This document shows, piece by piece, positions 50,096 to 59,309 of a stretch of DNA of 64,000 bases. Both the position numbers and the translations under genes were made by a program. Origin of the DNA: CAMUQR01 sp963516005 (lineage in GTDB: Bacteria > Patescibacteriota > Saccharimonadia > Saccharimonadales > Saccharimonadaceae); assembly GCA_963516005.1 (NCBI GenBank), contig CAUPYP010000003.1, forward strand, positions 62,001-126,000. The letters run 5' to 3'. A model generated the notes under the pieces. It made no database searches, was not told the DNA's origin, and saw only the letters and a program-made list of their open reading frames with translations. Each line of letters starts with the position of its first letter. Position 1 is the stretch's first letter.

Positions 50096-51124
50096 ATGCA
50101 AACAACTAAAATAGCGATAAATGGCTTGGGGCGAATTGGCCGTAATGCCTTAAAAATTATGTTGGCGCGACCAGATATTAAAGTGGTAGCGATTAATGAT
50201 TTGGGTGAGCTTAAAGTCTTGGCGCATTTATTCGAATACGACTCGGTTTATGGCAATTATGAAGGCGACGTGACGATTGATGAACAAGCTAAAACGCTCA
50301 CCATCAATGATCATGTCATTAAATTTTATTCAGAAACTGATCCGGCTAAATTGCCGTGGGGTGAATTAGCAGTCGATGTGGTGCTAGAATGTACTGGCGT
50401 GTTCGTGACGCGTGAAAAAGCTCAAGCTCATCTCCAAGCCGGAGCGAAGCGAGTGGTGATTTCAGCGCCAGCTAAAGACGACCAAACGCCAACTTTTGTG
50501 ATTGGTGTCAACGAAAAAGAATTATCAGCTGATGATGAAATCGTCTCCAATGCCAGCTGTACCACGAACTGCATTGCGCCAATTATGTCGGTGCTAAGTA
50601 AAGCCTTTGGTGTCAAGAAGGCGATGATGACCACGGTGCATGCGGTCACTGCCACTCAAAACACGCTGGATGCGCCGGCTCGAGATTTGCGTATGTCCCG
50701 TGCTGCTGGCATCAATATTATTCCAACCACCACTGGCGCTTCTCGAGCGGTAGGCAAAGTGGCGCCTGAACTAGCTGGCAAATTTGAAGGTTTGAGCATT
50801 CGTGTGCCGGTGCCGGTGGTTTCACTGGCGGATTTTGCGATTGTGCTGGAACAGGATGTGACGGTTGAAGAGGTCAACAATGCGTTAATTGAAGCGGCGA
50901 AACAGCCTTATTACCAAGGAATTATCGCGGTGACTGATCGCGAATTAGTGTCGAGTGATTTTATTGGCCATCCAGCCAGTGCGATTGTTGATTTGCAACT
51001 GACGAACGTGGTGGGTGGTGATTTGGTTAAAATTGTGGCTTGGTATGACAATGAATGGGGCTATTCGAATCGCCTGGTGGAGCTGGCTAGCGATTTAGGT
51101 AAAAAACTCCGAGGTAAAAAATAA
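50096..51124 (+). CDS. gap: Glyceraldehyde-3-phosphate dehydrogenase
   Basis: Oxidises glyceraldehyde-3-phosphate to 1,3-bisphosphoglycerate with NAD(P). 342 residues from ATG 50096; the earlier in-frame ATG lies inside the -10 region (TGA-TATAAT, 50055-50063). Rossmann motif INGLGRIGRNALK, catalytic Cys in SNASCTTNCIAP, catalytic His in TTVHAVTATQ, and the C-terminal WYDNEWGYSNR. Together with tpiA, pgk and pyk it provides the ATP-yielding stage of glycolysis. Its stop overlaps the next ATG. Confidence 0.97.
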   Translation: MQTTKIAINGLGRIGRNALKIMLARPDIKVVAINDLGELKVLAHLFEYDSVYGNYEGDVTIDEQAKTLTINDHVIKFYSETDPAKLPWGELAVDVVLECTGVFVTREKAQAHLQAGAKRVVISAPAKDDQTPTFVIGVNEKELSADDEIVSNASCTTNCIAPIMSVLSKAFGVKKAMMTTVHAVTATQNTLDAPARDLRMSRAAGINIIPTTTGASRAVGKVAPELAGKFEGLSIRVPVPVVSLADFAIVLEQDVTVEEVNNALIEAAKQPYYQGIIAVTDRELVSSDFIGHPASAIVDLQLTNVVGGDLVKIVAWYDNEWGYSNRLVELASDLGKKLRGKK

Positions 51125-51582
51125 TGAGTCAGTTTAAGCAGATTTTTATTGGTTCTGATCACAATGGGTTTAATTTAAAAAATGACCTCAAGGCTTATTT
51201 AGCTGGTCAGGGTTATCAAGTGACTGATGTTGGTGGCGAGATACTTGATCCGAACGATGATTTTCCGGAGTTCGCTGCTAAGGCGGCGACTGCAGTGTTG
51301 ACCAATGATGATTCGGCAGCGATTTTGATTTGCGGTGGTGGTCAGGGCATGTGTATGGCTGCTAATCGCTTCAAAGGCATTCGGGCGAGCTTGTTATGGG
51401 ACGAGCATGAAGCGAAAATGACCCGCAATGATAACGATGCGAACGTGGCTTGTCTGCCAGGGCGAGTGCTTGAACAAGATCCCGCCAAATGCCAACAAAT
51501 TATTGATACTTTTTTGAATACGCCATTTGCGGCGGCTCCGCGGTTTAATCGTCGTAATCAACAACTTGATCATCTCAATTAA
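51124..51582 (+). CDS. rpiB: RpiB/LacAB family sugar-phosphate isomerase-like protein
   Basis: 152 residues, RpiB length. IGSDHNGFNLKNDLKAYL opens the fold; ILICGGGQGMCMAANRFKGIRA keeps the Cys used as base (family CGTGIGMSIAAN). In the segment TRNDNDANVACLPGRV the His found in the family's EHND is Asp by my alignment, so ring-opening chemistry may be changed. Overlaps gap by one base (TAATG) and precedes an Rpe-like gene, so it belongs to a sugar-phosphate operon. Family certain, activity uncertain. Confidence 0.85.
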   Translation: MSQFKQIFIGSDHNGFNLKNDLKAYLAGQGYQVTDVGGEILDPNDDFPEFAAKAATAVLTNDDSAAILICGGGQGMCMAANRFKGIRASLLWDEHEAKMTRNDNDANVACLPGRVLEQDPAKCQQIIDTFLNTPFAAAPRFNRRNQQLDHLN

Positions 51583-51603
51583 TATAATTTAAAAAGGAAA
51601 CTC

Positions 51604-52263
51604 ATGGCTAAAAAAACGAATATCCGTATCGCCCCAACTATTTTGACAGCTTCGCCCGATGAATTTCAGGCGGCTTTGGTGGCGATTAATGAATTTACGA
51701 ATCAGGTGCAAATTGACATTACTGATGGCGAGTTTGCGCCGAGTCGGACGATTGGGCTAGATCATGTGTTTTGGCCGGATAATTGGCAAGTTGATCTACA
51801 TATGATGGTCAAAAATCCTAGTCGTTATATCGACAAATTAATTTTGATGAAACCGCATCTGGTGATTTTTCACGCCGAGGTTGAAGAAGATTTACGACCG
51901 AGTTTTGAGAAATTACGTCAGGCGGGAATTAAAGTCGGTTTAGCGCTGTTGCGTCAGACTGTGCCTGAGCAGAAGGCTGATTTAATCACTTTAGCGGACC
52001 ATGTGCTGATTTTTGCAGGTGATTTAGGTAGAATGGGCGGTCAAGCGAATTTGTTGCAAATCCAAAAAGTTCGTTTAATTCGTGCTATTAGTCCAAATGT
52101 CGAAATCGGCTGGGATGGCGGTGCGAATATTGATAATTTACCGATGATTATTCAAGCTGGCGTTGATGTCATTAATGTTGGTAGTGCGATTAGCTTAGCT
52201 TATAATCCAGCTGAGGCCTACAAGGCGATGGTTGAACTAACTACGCGTGAAGGATTAATTTAA
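51604..52263 (+). CDS. Ribulose-phosphate 3-epimerase-like TIM barrel protein
   Basis: 219 residues. IAPTILTASPDEF starts the barrel; VQIDITDGEFAPSRT corresponds to the family's HVDVMDGHFVPN, where the first metal-binding His appears as Gln while Asp is kept; DLHMMVKNPSRYI keeps the second His; IGWDGGANIDNLPMI keeps the catalytic Asp; INVGSAI is the phosphate site. Three of four metal ligands remain. Between rpiB-like and pfkB-like genes. Likely Rpe family, but the substrate may differ. Confidence 0.75.
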   Translation: MAKKTNIRIAPTILTASPDEFQAALVAINEFTNQVQIDITDGEFAPSRTIGLDHVFWPDNWQVDLHMMVKNPSRYIDKLILMKPHLVIFHAEVEEDLRPSFEKLRQAGIKVGLALLRQTVPEQKADLITLADHVLIFAGDLGRMGGQANLLQIQKVRLIRAISPNVEIGWDGGANIDNLPMIIQAGVDVINVGSAISLAYNPAEAYKAMVELTTREGLI

Positions 52264-53120
52264 TGGCGCAGGCGCGGTTCTTGGTTGCGGGGGAGCTGGC
52301 CTGGTATTTGGCGCTCGACACGGTGGTGTTGGATAATTTGTTGACGGGGCAAGCGAGTGCGGGCAGTTGGCAGTCGGGCGCGACTGGCTCGGCGTTTATT
52401 GTGGCGCAGGTTTTAGCGCAGGCACGTCATCAGCTCGCTATCGTAGCAACAGTTGGTGATGATTTGTATGGCAAAATGCTAATTAACCAACTAGATATGG
52501 CGGGGATTGATTCAGGTCTGGTGGCGATGCGAGAAGACGAGGCAACGAGCTTGCGATGTGATATTAATCATGGCAAAAAAGACAGCTTGGCTATTGCTTA
52601 TGCGAGTAACTCTCAGCCTAAAATCGACCTCGATAATATGGCAGAAGCCCCAGATTGGTTGTATCTTGCAGAACACTGTGGTGATTTATACCAGATTAGC
52701 GAATTTTTACATCAGGCGTTTTTACATCAGGCGCGCACTGTTTTACAGGTAAGTCAGTTAGCAGAGCGCGATGTGAAGCGCTTTGGTTATTTGTTGGAGG
52801 ATGTTGATATCTTAGTGGTTAATGCTGATGTAGCACAAAAAATTACCGCTAAGCAAGATTTAGAACAAGCTGTGCGGATTTTATTAAATGATGTAAAAAC
52901 TGCAGTGATAATTGCCCAAAAACGGTTATTCTTGGCGACTGGCCAACAATTGGTGGTGCTAGAGACTGCAGATATTGCGCCAGCTGATTTTACGGCTTTG
53001 GGTGCGCATGTCGTGGCGTATCTGACGCGCGTGAAACAACCTGATTTAGCACGGGTATTGGCGACGGCTTGGCAGGCAGTTTCTGATAAAAAATATAATC
53101 TTCGAGAAAAATCACTATGA
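52263..53120 (+). CDS. PfkB/ribokinase-fold protein with altered catalytic motif
   Basis: 285 residues. Early Gly motif WQSGATGSAFIVAQVLAQ and IVATVGDDLYGKML are typical of the PfkB carbohydrate kinase fold. The conserved ATP/anion-hole motif GAGD near the C-terminus appears as ALGAHVVAYL, so the catalytic Asp seems to be His. Such a change usually abolishes kinase activity, suggesting a binding or regulatory role, or a diverged catalyst. Starts on the last base of the Rpe-like gene and overlaps the following gene by 4 nt (ATGA). Confidence 0.7.
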   Translation: MAQARFLVAGELAWYLALDTVVLDNLLTGQASAGSWQSGATGSAFIVAQVLAQARHQLAIVATVGDDLYGKMLINQLDMAGIDSGLVAMREDEATSLRCDINHGKKDSLAIAYASNSQPKIDLDNMAEAPDWLYLAEHCGDLYQISEFLHQAFLHQARTVLQVSQLAERDVKRFGYLLEDVDILVVNADVAQKITAKQDLEQAVRILLNDVKTAVIIAQKRLFLATGQQLVVLETADIAPADFTALGAHVVAYLTRVKQPDLARVLATAWQAVSDKKYNLREKSL

Positions 53121-54094
53121 GTCAACTGCTGGGACGGTTGATTGGTAGTCAAGGGCGATTCATTGAACAAATGTTCGCTGGTTTAGAACAAGCAACTGGC
53201 CAGCATGGCTATGATGTAGATGTAGTCGGGCGAATTTTAACTGCTAATAATTATAAACTACATCAACTAGGGTTTGCATCGGGAACGGTGACGGCAACTG
53301 AATTACGACCAGTGGTGGAGCAACACTTTGCTGAGTTAGAAAAGCAATTTGAACAGCGATTTTTGACCGATCAGGCATTGGCGCAAGTGATGACTGAGGC
53401 TTTACGGGGTGTGGAGGTGTTAGAACTCAGTCCGGTTATGTGCGATCGGCTCGATCTGCATCAGGCGGATTTAGTAGATCAAATCGCTCACGCTCAGCGC
53501 GGTTATTGGCAATTTCAACCGTTGGAGGTGACGCTAGATGTGGTGCAATTTGATGAACGCTTGATTCCTGCGGTGCAACTCCAATCAGCGTCCACGAAAC
53601 TGCGCCAATGCTTATTGACGGCGCTTGCAGTGGCTGAACGAGTGCGTCAGTCGAACCAGCTAGTGTTGATTTTAGCTTCTGTGAACCACTCGAGTCGTCT
53701 TAAATCATGGCTGGGTCAAGGCAATGACCAAAGTTGGACATTAGCTGGCTTTCCCGTGGCAAACGAAGCGATTGAACGAATAACGGCGGATCGTGAGTCT
53801 GAACTCTATCGCCAACTTCAGGTTGTGCAACCTGATTTAGCTCAGCAATTAACGGATTTTAGACTGGAGGATTTTGTGAATCGCCTCATTGGGGATATGT
53901 GGTTTGCGGACAGTTATGGACTGGGTGTGGTGGGTGATGAGCTTGTTAGTTTGAATATTTTTGATCAAATTACTGATCATGACCAGCAACTTTATACGAC
54001 GGTTTATAGACAGTTAATCGCTAAATATTTACAAAATCCAAATTTATGTAAACAAATTCTCCAACAATTAGAACGTTATTTAAGGATGGCATAA
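53117..54094 (+). CDS. Unknown mostly helical protein
   Basis: 325 residues, no membrane segment and no signal peptide, rich in Gln and Leu, with long amphipathic helices. Not recognised. A GAPGCGKS-like or other nucleotide motif is absent. It overlaps the PfkB-like gene (ATGA) and shares one base with the next gene, so it is translated as part of this operon, yet the neighbours do not tell its role. Confidence 0.7.
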   Translation: MSQLLGRLIGSQGRFIEQMFAGLEQATGQHGYDVDVVGRILTANNYKLHQLGFASGTVTATELRPVVEQHFAELEKQFEQRFLTDQALAQVMTEALRGVEVLELSPVMCDRLDLHQADLVDQIAHAQRGYWQFQPLEVTLDVVQFDERLIPAVQLQSASTKLRQCLLTALAVAERVRQSNQLVLILASVNHSSRLKSWLGQGNDQSWTLAGFPVANEAIERITADRESELYRQLQVVQPDLAQQLTDFRLEDFVNRLIGDMWFADSYGLGVVGDELVSLNIFDQITDHDQQLYTTVYRQLIAKYLQNPNLCKQILQQLERYLRMA

Positions 54095-54438
54095 TGAAAC
54101 AAGATATTCTGCAACATCAAACTTGGGTCGAACAAGCACTCAAACGCCAGATTCAGTCGGATGAATTAGAGCTAATTAAATCTGAGCATTTACAGCAACT
54201 ACAATTTTTGCAACATGAGCGACTAGTTCATCTGATCGTGACGATGGCGGTGATGCTACTAGTTGGCGTGGTAGGAATTGCCTGCATTTTACACCCGCTG
54301 TGCTTATCAATTGAGCTGATTTTGGTGATTTTGGAGTTGTTTTATCTGCGTCATTATTATTTTTTGGAAAACACTACACAATATTGGTATCGGTTATATA
54401 ATCAGCTTATTCAATCCACTCTCGATAAAACAAATTAA
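54094..54438 (+). CDS. Small two-helix membrane protein, unknown
   Basis: 114 residues. A charged helix (residues 1-45, Gln/Glu/Leu rich) precedes two hydrophobic helices (LIVTMAVMLLVGVVGIACIL and LSIELILVILELFYL), then a short polar tail. Shares its first base with the stop of the upstream gene. Last gene of the gap-rpiB-like operon. No family recognised. Confidence 0.65.
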   Translation: MKQDILQHQTWVEQALKRQIQSDELELIKSEHLQQLQFLQHERLVHLIVTMAVMLLVGVVGIACILHPLCLSIELILVILELFYLRHYYFLENTTQYWYRLYNQLIQSTLDKTN

Positions 54439-54439
54439 A

Positions 54440-54461
54440 AACCCTTTCTGGTGAAAGGGTT
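54440..54461. terminator. Terminator between convergent genes
   Basis: AACCCTTTC (54440-54448) with GAAAGGGTT (54453-54461), perfect 9 bp. The T run is on the minus-strand side; the plus-strand gene probably uses the same stem. Confidence 0.7.
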
Positions 54462-54472
54462 AGGGCTAGTGT

Positions 54473-54826
54473 TCATATAATTTGATCCGCATCGGTCATG
54501 TCTTCGTCGATTGTCGACATGAAGGACATGTTATTTGCTGGATGCGAATCCTTAAAGAGTCGGATAGTTTCTATGATGCTTAGAATGAATAAAGCAAATG
54601 ACGAAACTATCAAGTCCATGCTATTCCAGCGCATCATTGCAAAAATCCAAACTCCAAAATTTATGAACATTGACGACATCACTGTGACACCAAAGATACC
54701 CGTCGCATTAACGCTGTTCTTGATGCGATCGTGTAAAATAACTGAGACTACTGGCGTGATTATTAGTATATAAACACTAAAATCAGCTAAGATTTGTAGC
54801 AGTTTTGCCCCTAAAGTTGCTTCCAT
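54473..54826 (-). CDS. Small membrane protein with three helices, unknown
   Basis: 117 residues from ATG 54826, chosen because GGAGG lies 8 nt upstream; a longer reading from 54865 lacks a ribosome site. Hydrophobic segments at about residues 13-30, 44-66 and 70-90 (FSVYILIITPVVSVIL, FGVTVMSSMFINFGVWIFAMM, LIVSSFALFILSIIETIRLF). The tail is acidic (STIDEDMTDADQII). No known family. Single gene between convergent operons and uvrB. Confidence 0.65.
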   Translation of the reverse strand: MEATLGAKLLQILADFSVYILIITPVVSVILHDRIKNSVNATGIFGVTVMSSMFINFGVWIFAMMRWNSMDLIVSSFALFILSIIETIRLFKDSHPANNMSFMSTIDEDMTDADQII

Positions 54827-54915
54827 TAAATTTTCCTCCTTCCGATAATTTAAATGAATAAACATATTTTACCATATAATATAGTAAAATCAAGTGAAAA
54901 AATATCTCGTGATGG

Positions 54916-56895
54916 TTATTGATGCATTTTAGCTTTGATTTCGATGATGAAGTCGCGTAGTTCAGCGGCTTTTTCAAACTCTAAATTGGCGCTGGCTAGT
55001 TCCATTTGGTTGGTGAAATCGCGGATCATATTAGCGTATTCTTCAGCCGGAATCTTGTTGAGATTGATTTTATTTTGGTGTGATTTTTTATCATCGGGCA
55101 TGAAGATCGCCAAACCATCCGAAATTGCTTTTTGGATACTGGTTGGTGTGATACCATGTTCTTGATTAAACTGAATCTGGATTTGGCGTCGACGTTGGGT
55201 CTCGTCAATCGCTTGGCGCATCGATTTGGTAATGACATCGGCATAGAGCAAAACCTTGCCCTGCTCGTGGCGAGCGGCACGACCGATGGTTTGAATCAGC
55301 GCTGGAGCGGAACGCAAGAAGCCTTCTTTGTCGGCGTCCATAATCGCTACTAAGCTCACTTCTGGCAGATCTAATCCCTCGCGCAGTAGATTAATACCAA
55401 CTAGCACATCATAAACTCCGGCTCGTAAATCACGTAAAATCTCACTGCGCTCTAAAGTTTGCACTTCGCTGTGCAAATACGCCGTTTTAATTCCTAACTC
55501 TGTCAGATAAGTCGTCAAATCTTCCGCCATACGCTTGGTGAGAGTAGTGATCAAAACGCGTTGTTGTTTGTCGATACGTTGATGAATCTCCTCGAGGAGG
55601 TTGTCGATTTGATGGGCGATTGGTCGAACTTCAATTTCAGGATCAAGCAGTCCGGTTGGGCGGATAACTTGTTCGACCGGTGGCGGTGATAAGCTCAGTT
55701 CATATTCAGCTGGCGTGGCCGACACAAAAATCACTTGATTGATGTGGTCCTCGAATTCATTAAATCGTAGCGGACGATTGTCAAGCGCACTTGGCAAGCG
55801 AAAACCATATTCCACCAGCGTTTCTTTGCGGGCGCGGTCGCCATTAAACATACCTCGAACCTGTGGAATGCTCATATGTGACTCGTCAATAATCATCAAA
55901 AAATCATCCGGAAAATAATCCAGCAAAGTGGCTGGTTGTTCGCCAGGTCGGCGATTGGTTAGGTAGCGGGAATAATTTTCAATACCTTTGACGAAGCCGG
56001 TTTCTTTGAGCATTTCGGTGTCGTATTTAATGCGTTGTTCTAGGCGTTGCGCCTCAAGGAATTTATCGTTTTTAATAAAATACTGGTGGCGTTCCTTAAA
56101 CTCTTTATTAATCTGGGCAATAACCTCTGGCATGCGGTCTTTTGGCGCTACGAAGTGAGAATTTGGGAAAATATCAAGCTCGTCTGGCTGGCGGATAATT
56201 TCACTGGTTAGAGGATTTAGCACAGTTAAGCGATCGATTTCATCGCCAAAAAACTCTACTCGATAAGCATCGTCGCTACCTGATGGAAAAATATCCACCA
56301 CGTCGCCACGCACTCGAAAAGTTCCACGCCGAAAATCAACATCATTGCGTGAATATTGAATATCATGTAGATGACGTAAAAACTTATCTTGGCGCCTGGT
56401 TTCACCACGTTTCAGATGCAGTGCTAACTCGGCATAATCACTCGGTGAACCGATGCCGTAGATACAACTGACGCTGGCGACGATAATTGTGTCGCGTCGA
56501 GTGAGTAAAGCTGAAGTAGCGGCGTGGCGTAATTTTTCAATTTCTTCGTTGATTTTGGAATCTTTTTCGATGTAAGTATCGCTCGACGAAATATAAGCTT
56601 CGGGCTGATAATAATCAAAATAACTAACAAAAAAATGCACTTCATTGTCTGGGAAAAACTCTTTAAACTCAGTAAATAACTGCGCCGCCAGAGTCTTATT
56701 GTGCGCTAAAATTAACGTCGGTCGATTCCAGTTGGCGATGACATTGGCCATAGTAAAAGTCTTACCTGAGCCAGTGACGCCGAGCAGAGTTTGATGCTTT
56801 TGACCGGATTTTAAGCCATCAACTAATTTGGCAATCGCCTGAGGCTGATCACCGCGTGGTTGATATTTTGTATTTAATTTAAAATCCCGTTGCAC
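54916..56895 (-). CDS. uvrB: Excinuclease ABC subunit B
   Basis: Damage-verifying helicase-like subunit that binds UvrA and UvrC. About 659 residues from GTG 56895, preferred because an extended -10 (TGA-TACAAT, 56911-56903) ends 7 nt before it; the TTG start at 56922 would put the transcript start inside the gene. Motifs: YQPRGDQPQAI, Walker A GVTGSGKTFTMANV, beta-hairpin region HFFVSYFDYYQPEAYI, DEAH-like IDESHMSIPQ, GINLLREGLDLPEVSLV, and the C-terminal UVR domain (ASANLEFEKAAELRDFI). Separate from uvrAC by 14 kb and divergent from the L,D-transpeptidase gene. Confidence 0.96.
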   Translation of the reverse strand: MQRDFKLNTKYQPRGDQPQAIAKLVDGLKSGQKHQTLLGVTGSGKTFTMANVIANWNRPTLILAHNKTLAAQLFTEFKEFFPDNEVHFFVSYFDYYQPEAYISSSDTYIEKDSKINEEIEKLRHAATSALLTRRDTIIVASVSCIYGIGSPSDYAELALHLKRGETRRQDKFLRHLHDIQYSRNDVDFRRGTFRVRGDVVDIFPSGSDDAYRVEFFGDEIDRLTVLNPLTSEIIRQPDELDIFPNSHFVAPKDRMPEVIAQINKEFKERHQYFIKNDKFLEAQRLEQRIKYDTEMLKETGFVKGIENYSRYLTNRRPGEQPATLLDYFPDDFLMIIDESHMSIPQVRGMFNGDRARKETLVEYGFRLPSALDNRPLRFNEFEDHINQVIFVSATPAEYELSLSPPPVEQVIRPTGLLDPEIEVRPIAHQIDNLLEEIHQRIDKQQRVLITTLTKRMAEDLTTYLTELGIKTAYLHSEVQTLERSEILRDLRAGVYDVLVGINLLREGLDLPEVSLVAIMDADKEGFLRSAPALIQTIGRAARHEQGKVLLYADVITKSMRQAIDETQRRRQIQIQFNQEHGITPTSIQKAISDGLAIFMPDDKKSHQNKINLNKIPAEEYANMIRDFTNQMELASANLEFEKAAELRDFIIEIKAKMHQ

Positions 56896-56902
56896 TTTAG
56901 TT

Positions 56903-56911
56903 ATTGTATCA
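56903..56911 (-). promoter_or_regulatory. Extended -10 for leaderless uvrB transcript
   Basis: TGA-TACAAT on the minus strand, ending 7 nt before GTG 56895. The divergent gene's promoter overlaps (TATGAT around 56925-56935). Confidence 0.5.
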
Positions 56912-56960
56912 TTTTTATGCAAAATATGATATGATACTAAGCATAAATTTAAAGGGAAAA

Positions 56961-59255
56961 ATGGCTAAGAAAAAAACTAATGCAAAGGTCGTCAGCAAGG
57001 CGAAGGCTAAAAAAAATACCAAACGCACCAAACTTAGTGCAAAATCATCTGCCAAAACCAAGCTCGTCAAAAAACAGCTTCAGGCGGTAGATCAGTGGGC
57101 GAAATTAGATGGATCGCCAGAGTTTGAGTCTGATTTAAAAATCTCCAAGTTTGGTAACGTTCAAACTACAGATGATGTGGTGCTTGATGAACCAGTTGAT
57201 GTTCATTCAAACGGCAAACTTGATGACCTAGAAACCTTAAACCAAAAACTTGGCCGGCTATTGCATCATGACGAATCGGTTGAAACTGATGTGACGAGCG
57301 AGACAGGCGCTGATGCGACTGACGCTATGTCAAAGACATCAGACGATGCGACGCAATCAACTGTTAACTCCCCTTTGAAAACCAAAAAAATCACTCTCGA
57401 GCCAGTTTCGGCAGAAATGATCGAAAAATCGGCTCAGACTGCTACTGCTCAAGCAACAACCGTTACCGCGGACACTGACGACGAGAAAACGAATCAAAAT
57501 CAACCGACAACTACTGACTTAGCCGATGTGGAAGCGACGGCTTCTGATACGCAATCAACATCCGATAGTACTACTAAGTCAACTGAGGCTATCCCAGTTC
57601 ATGTTAAAACCAACCACGCTGAAATAACCGATAATGTGGATGACACGGAAACTGACGATGAGATGCTTATCAATGAGCAATGGGATGATGAATTGTCTGA
57701 TGAAACTGCTGAGCAACTAGCCAGTGAATTAGATGAATTGGACGAGATTGAGAGTCAGTCGGCTGAGAATACGGAGCAGGCAGAACAGGAAGCTCAAGAA
57801 CCAACCATTTTGGACGATGATGAACCAAGCTTAAATGCGATGGTCAGTACGATTATTTTGGCTGATCCCGAGCCGGTTCATATCAAGAAAAAGCCAGCCT
57901 TTCGGTTGCGAGTTTGGTTATTTCTACTGAGTTTAATCGCGGTAAGTGGATTTGTAACGTGGCGGTTAATGATGTATCAAAACATTACTGTCGATGGTCG
58001 TGAATATTACACACAATCGGCTGATCAAATTGCCTCAGAGGTGATTAATCAGTATAAAGATCATCAAATTAGCTTCAAACTTGAGAATCAACCCGAGCGG
58101 GATTTTAAATTATCAGATGTCGGTATCGGAATTGACACCGAAAAACTAACGACGCAAATTAATCAACGACGCCAGCTCACTATCAATAATTTATTGTTTG
58201 ATACGAACATTGAAGCGCCTCTGCTGGTTGATTATCCAGTGTTGCAAAGCAGTTTAGATCAATATTTTAAAGAAAAACTGATTAACCCAACCGATGCAAC
58301 CTTGGCTTATAATCGTGATAAAAATAAGTTTGAAATTAAACCATCGGTCTCTGGATATCGGGTTGATGCGCGCACTGCAATTCCTGACATCACCAAGGTT
58401 AATTTTAAGACTAAACCGGTGATTAATGTTAAATATCAGCCGGTCGAGCCAATCACTCGCGAGGCAGATTTAATTGCAACTGAAAATTATCTCAACGAGC
58501 GGTTAAAATTGCGCTTAAATCTCAATCATAATGGTAAGTTATTGTATTTTGCTGATCCGTGGGATATTGCTAGTTGGGTTGAATTCAAGACAGATAAGGT
58601 GACTAAGAAAATCACGGTTGATTTTAATAAACAAAAAATTCAAGATTTTATCGAAAAAACCGTTAGCCCAGAGATTGCCCGCGGTGTCGTCAATAAAAAG
58701 TTGTTAGTCGATGATAAAGACCAAGTGTTGCAAGTTTTACAACAAGGTCAGCGCGGTCTTGGTGCAGTTAATCCCGGTAATTCGGCCGAAAAAATCCGTC
58801 AAGCACTGCTCGATAATCAAAATCTAGAACATGATTTGGATATTCAAGAGATTGATTTCGTGGAAGAACGAATTCCGATTAACGGTCTGAAATGGATTGA
58901 GGTGAATCTAACGCGCCAAACCACCACTCTTTACAGTGGCGACAAAGCTTTGCATACTTTCACAATTTCTTCGGGTGTACATCCATGGCCAACTCCAACT
59001 GGTACTTATAAAGTCTGGTTTAAAAATCCGATTCAACGTATGCGCGGTGGTACGCGTGAGGCGGGGGACTATTATGATTTACCAAATGTACGCTGGAATA
59101 CTTATTTTAATCGGGATATTGGTTTTCACACGGCCTATTGGCACAATAACTTCGGTCGTCCGATGAGTCATGGTTGTATCAATATGCGTGAGGCGGATGC
59201 TCGAGTGGTGTTTGATTTTGCGCCAATTGGTACGATGGTAGTAGTGAAATATTAG
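56961..59255 (+). CDS. Membrane-anchored L,D-transpeptidase (YkuD) with PG-binding-like domain
   Basis: 764 residues from ATG 56961, which has AAAGGG upstream; the longer reading from 56904 runs through the promoter. Residues 1-35 are very basic (Lys/Ala/Thr), then a 270-residue acidic Ser/Thr/Asp-rich cytoplasmic stretch, a membrane helix near 312-335 (VWLFLLSLIAVSGFVTW), a YoaR/PG_binding_4-like region (about 355-600), and YkuD at the C-terminus. The active-site motif is SHGCINM (His, Cys), with HTAYWHNNFG before it. It would form 3-3 peptide cross-links or attach proteins to peptidoglycan. The unusually long disordered cytoplasmic part is odd for the family. Confidence 0.9.
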   Translation: MAKKKTNAKVVSKAKAKKNTKRTKLSAKSSAKTKLVKKQLQAVDQWAKLDGSPEFESDLKISKFGNVQTTDDVVLDEPVDVHSNGKLDDLETLNQKLGRLLHHDESVETDVTSETGADATDAMSKTSDDATQSTVNSPLKTKKITLEPVSAEMIEKSAQTATAQATTVTADTDDEKTNQNQPTTTDLADVEATASDTQSTSDSTTKSTEAIPVHVKTNHAEITDNVDDTETDDEMLINEQWDDELSDETAEQLASELDELDEIESQSAENTEQAEQEAQEPTILDDDEPSLNAMVSTIILADPEPVHIKKKPAFRLRVWLFLLSLIAVSGFVTWRLMMYQNITVDGREYYTQSADQIASEVINQYKDHQISFKLENQPERDFKLSDVGIGIDTEKLTTQINQRRQLTINNLLFDTNIEAPLLVDYPVLQSSLDQYFKEKLINPTDATLAYNRDKNKFEIKPSVSGYRVDARTAIPDITKVNFKTKPVINVKYQPVEPITREADLIATENYLNERLKLRLNLNHNGKLLYFADPWDIASWVEFKTDKVTKKITVDFNKQKIQDFIEKTVSPEIARGVVNKKLLVDDKDQVLQVLQQGQRGLGAVNPGNSAEKIRQALLDNQNLEHDLDIQEIDFVEERIPINGLKWIEVNLTRQTTTLYSGDKALHTFTISSGVHPWPTPTGTYKVWFKNPIQRMRGGTREAGDYYDLPNVRWNTYFNRDIGFHTAYWHNNFGRPMSHGCINMREADARVVFDFAPIGTMVVVKY

Positions 59256-59309
59256 TGGTTGATTTTTTAAAATAAATTCGCTATAATATCTCCAGCTTAT
59301 AGCCGATAG

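Noticed and set aside
56893..56922. TTG 56922 as the uvrB start
   Set aside because: The extended -10 (56911-56903) lies inside that reading and there is no ribosome site; GTG 56895 fits both promoter and the family's usual N-terminus. Not proven.
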